Source of the DNA: Rhodanobacter humi
GTDB lineage: Bacteria > Pseudomonadota > Gammaproteobacteria > Xanthomonadales > Rhodanobacteraceae
Assembly (NCBI RefSeq): GCF_041107455.1
Contig: NZ_JBGBPY010000001.1
Span: forward strand, 2,480,001 to 2,544,000
Reading direction: 5' to 3'
Length of the DNA stretch: 64,000 nt
Part shown: piece by piece, positions 63,160 through 64,000 of the stretch
How positions within the stretch are numbered: the first letter of the stretch is position 1
How the letters are laid out: each line of letters begins with the position of its first letter
Notes under the pieces: model-generated
Database searches by the model: none
What the model saw: the letters and a program-made list of their open reading frames with translations, nothing else
Told to the model about the DNA's origin: nothing
Translations under genes and position numbers: made by a program

Positions 63160-64000
63160 TCACGCGGCTCGCACCTGCCCGTCGCGGCCTTGTTCCACCA
63201 GCCGCACGAACAGTTCCTCCAGCCGGTTGGTCTTGTTGCGCATCGAGGTCACCATGACGCCGTGCGCGGTGAGCGCCGCGAACAGCGAGTTGAGGTCGTG
63301 GGTGCGCGCCATCTCCGCCTCCAGCGTGTGCTCGTCCACGCGGCGCAGCGCCACGCCGGGCAGCGTGGGCAGGCCGTCCGGCATATGGGCCACGTCGAGC
63401 ACGAAGGCCTCCACGTCCAGCGTGGCGAGCAGGCGCTTCATGCTGGTGTTCTCGATGATCGTGCCGTGGTCGATGATCGCGATGTTGCGGCACAGCTGCT
63501 CGGCTTCCTCCAGGTAATGCGTGGTGAGGATCACCGTGGTGCCGGCCGCGTTGATGCCGCTGATGAAATGCCACATCGAGCGGCGGATCTCGATGTCCAC
63601 GCCGGCGGTGGGTTCGTCGAGGATCAGCAGCTTCGGCTCGTTCATCATCGCGCGGGCGATCATCAGGCGTCGCTTCATGCCGCCGGAGAGCATGCGCGCC
63701 TGGTGCTGCGCCTTGTCCCACAGGCGCAGTTCCTTCAGGTATTTCTCCGCGCGCTCGGCGGCGATCTTCCGCGGAATGCCGTAGAAGCCCGCCTCGTTGA
63801 CGCAAATGTCGAACGGCTTCTCGAACTGGTTGAAGTTGATCTCCTGCGGCACCAGGCCGATCAGCTTCATCGCCTCGTTGCGCTGCCGGTTCACCGACAC
63901 GCCGAACACCTGCGCGTCGCCGCCGCTGGAGTTCACCAGCGAGGAGAGGATGCCGATCAGGGTGGACTTGCCGGCGCCGTTGGGGCCGAGCAGGGCGAAG
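63160..64000 (-). CDS. ABC transporter ATP-binding protein, YadG-like (5' end outside window)
   Basis: Some 280 codons of the ATPase are visible; the N-terminus lies beyond the right edge. Walker A GPNGAGKST is at the edge (near 63975). The signature MLSGGMKRRLMIARAMMNEP, Walker B LLILDEPTAGVD and the His of TTHYLEEAEQL follow. The sequence closely fits E. coli YadG, in keeping with the YadH-like permease downstream. The two form an exporter of unknown substrate. Confidence 0.92.
   Translation of the reverse strand, partial: FALLGPNGAGKSTLIGILSSLVNSSGGDAQVFGVSVNRQRNEAMKLIGLVPQEINFNQFEKPFDICVNEAGFYGIPRKIAAERAEKYLKELRLWDKAQHQARMLSGGMKRRLMIARAMMNEPKLLILDEPTAGVDIEIRRSMWHFISGINAAGTTVILTTHYLEEAEQLCRNIAIIDHGTIIENTSMKRLLATLDVEAFVLDVAHMPDGLPTLPGVALRRVDEHTLEAEMARTHDLNSLFAALTAHGVMVTSMRNKTNRLEELFVRLVEQGRDGQVRAA

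Overview
This 64 kb window reads as chromosomal DNA of a high-GC gammaproteobacterium of the Xanthomonadales, most likely the Rhodanobacteraceae (Rhodanobacter/Dyella-like). Three things point there: the aa3 cytochrome oxidase cluster with its DUF2244 and DUF2909 companions, a PutA without a ribbon-helix-helix domain, and abundant intergenic palindromes of the GTAGGAGCGGCTTCAGCC kind. The taxonomic call is an inference from gene content, not from a database search. No tRNA, rRNA, insertion sequence, phage or CRISPR array was seen.

Layout. 1-8 kb: the start of an ABC-transporter ATPase, a membrane fatty-acid desaturase, a DUF3016 protein, the rpmB-rpmG ribosomal pair, secB-gpsA and a SNF2-type helicase. 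8-20 kb: a Sel1-like secreted protein, a HAD phosphatase, glucokinase, a sedolisin-type peptidase, hemB, an acyltransferase-3 membrane protein, an AhpD-like/DoxX pair and a secreted esterase. Then comes a LysR-controlled trio (CMD-family, DUF4865, tautomerase) with a clear palindromic operator. 20-29 kb: a glutaminyl cyclase, a CPA2 cation/proton antiporter with an RCK domain, a GT9 glycosyltransferase, a very large membrane-anchored ankyrin protein, a YcgL protein and a FadL-type porin.

29-37 kb is the most distinctive accessory region. Read on the minus strand it runs AraC-type regulator, parallel beta-helix lipoprotein, diheme cytochrome c lipoprotein (HNE_0200/SO2930 family), TonB-dependent receptor, aldehyde dehydrogenase, facing the FadL porin. 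The beta-helix/diheme pair is a known but functionally unassigned partnership. The context suggests uptake and periplasmic oxidation of a hydrophobic or aromatic substrate, finished by the aldehyde dehydrogenase. putA follows upstream on the same strand.

40-49 kb holds the aa3 cytochrome c oxidase and haem A cluster: DUF2244, ctaC, ctaD, a 44-residue membrane protein, ctaE, DUF2909 (opposite strand), SURF1, a Sco-like CxxxC protein, ctaA, an EF-hand protein and ctaB. ctaG (Cox11) is not in the cluster. 49-52 kb carries mgtA behind a long structured leader with a small Arg/Pro-rich ORF. 52.2-53 kb is a gene-free block of nested palindromes. 53-64 kb has a Na/Pi transporter, an aspartyl protease, a DedA protein, dnaG, a GNAT enzyme, yqeY, rpsU, tsaD, rluF and a YadH/YadG-like ABC exporter cut off by the window end.

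The recurring theme is repetitive palindromic DNA. At least five repeat types sit between genes. Two have apparently gone into housekeeping coding sequence in frame: a hairpin element adds about 22 residues to DnaG just before its TOPRIM region, and a half-repeat lies in the PutA linker. One group of hairpins keeps a CAGGGATG or CATGGATG core while the stems change in a compensating way.
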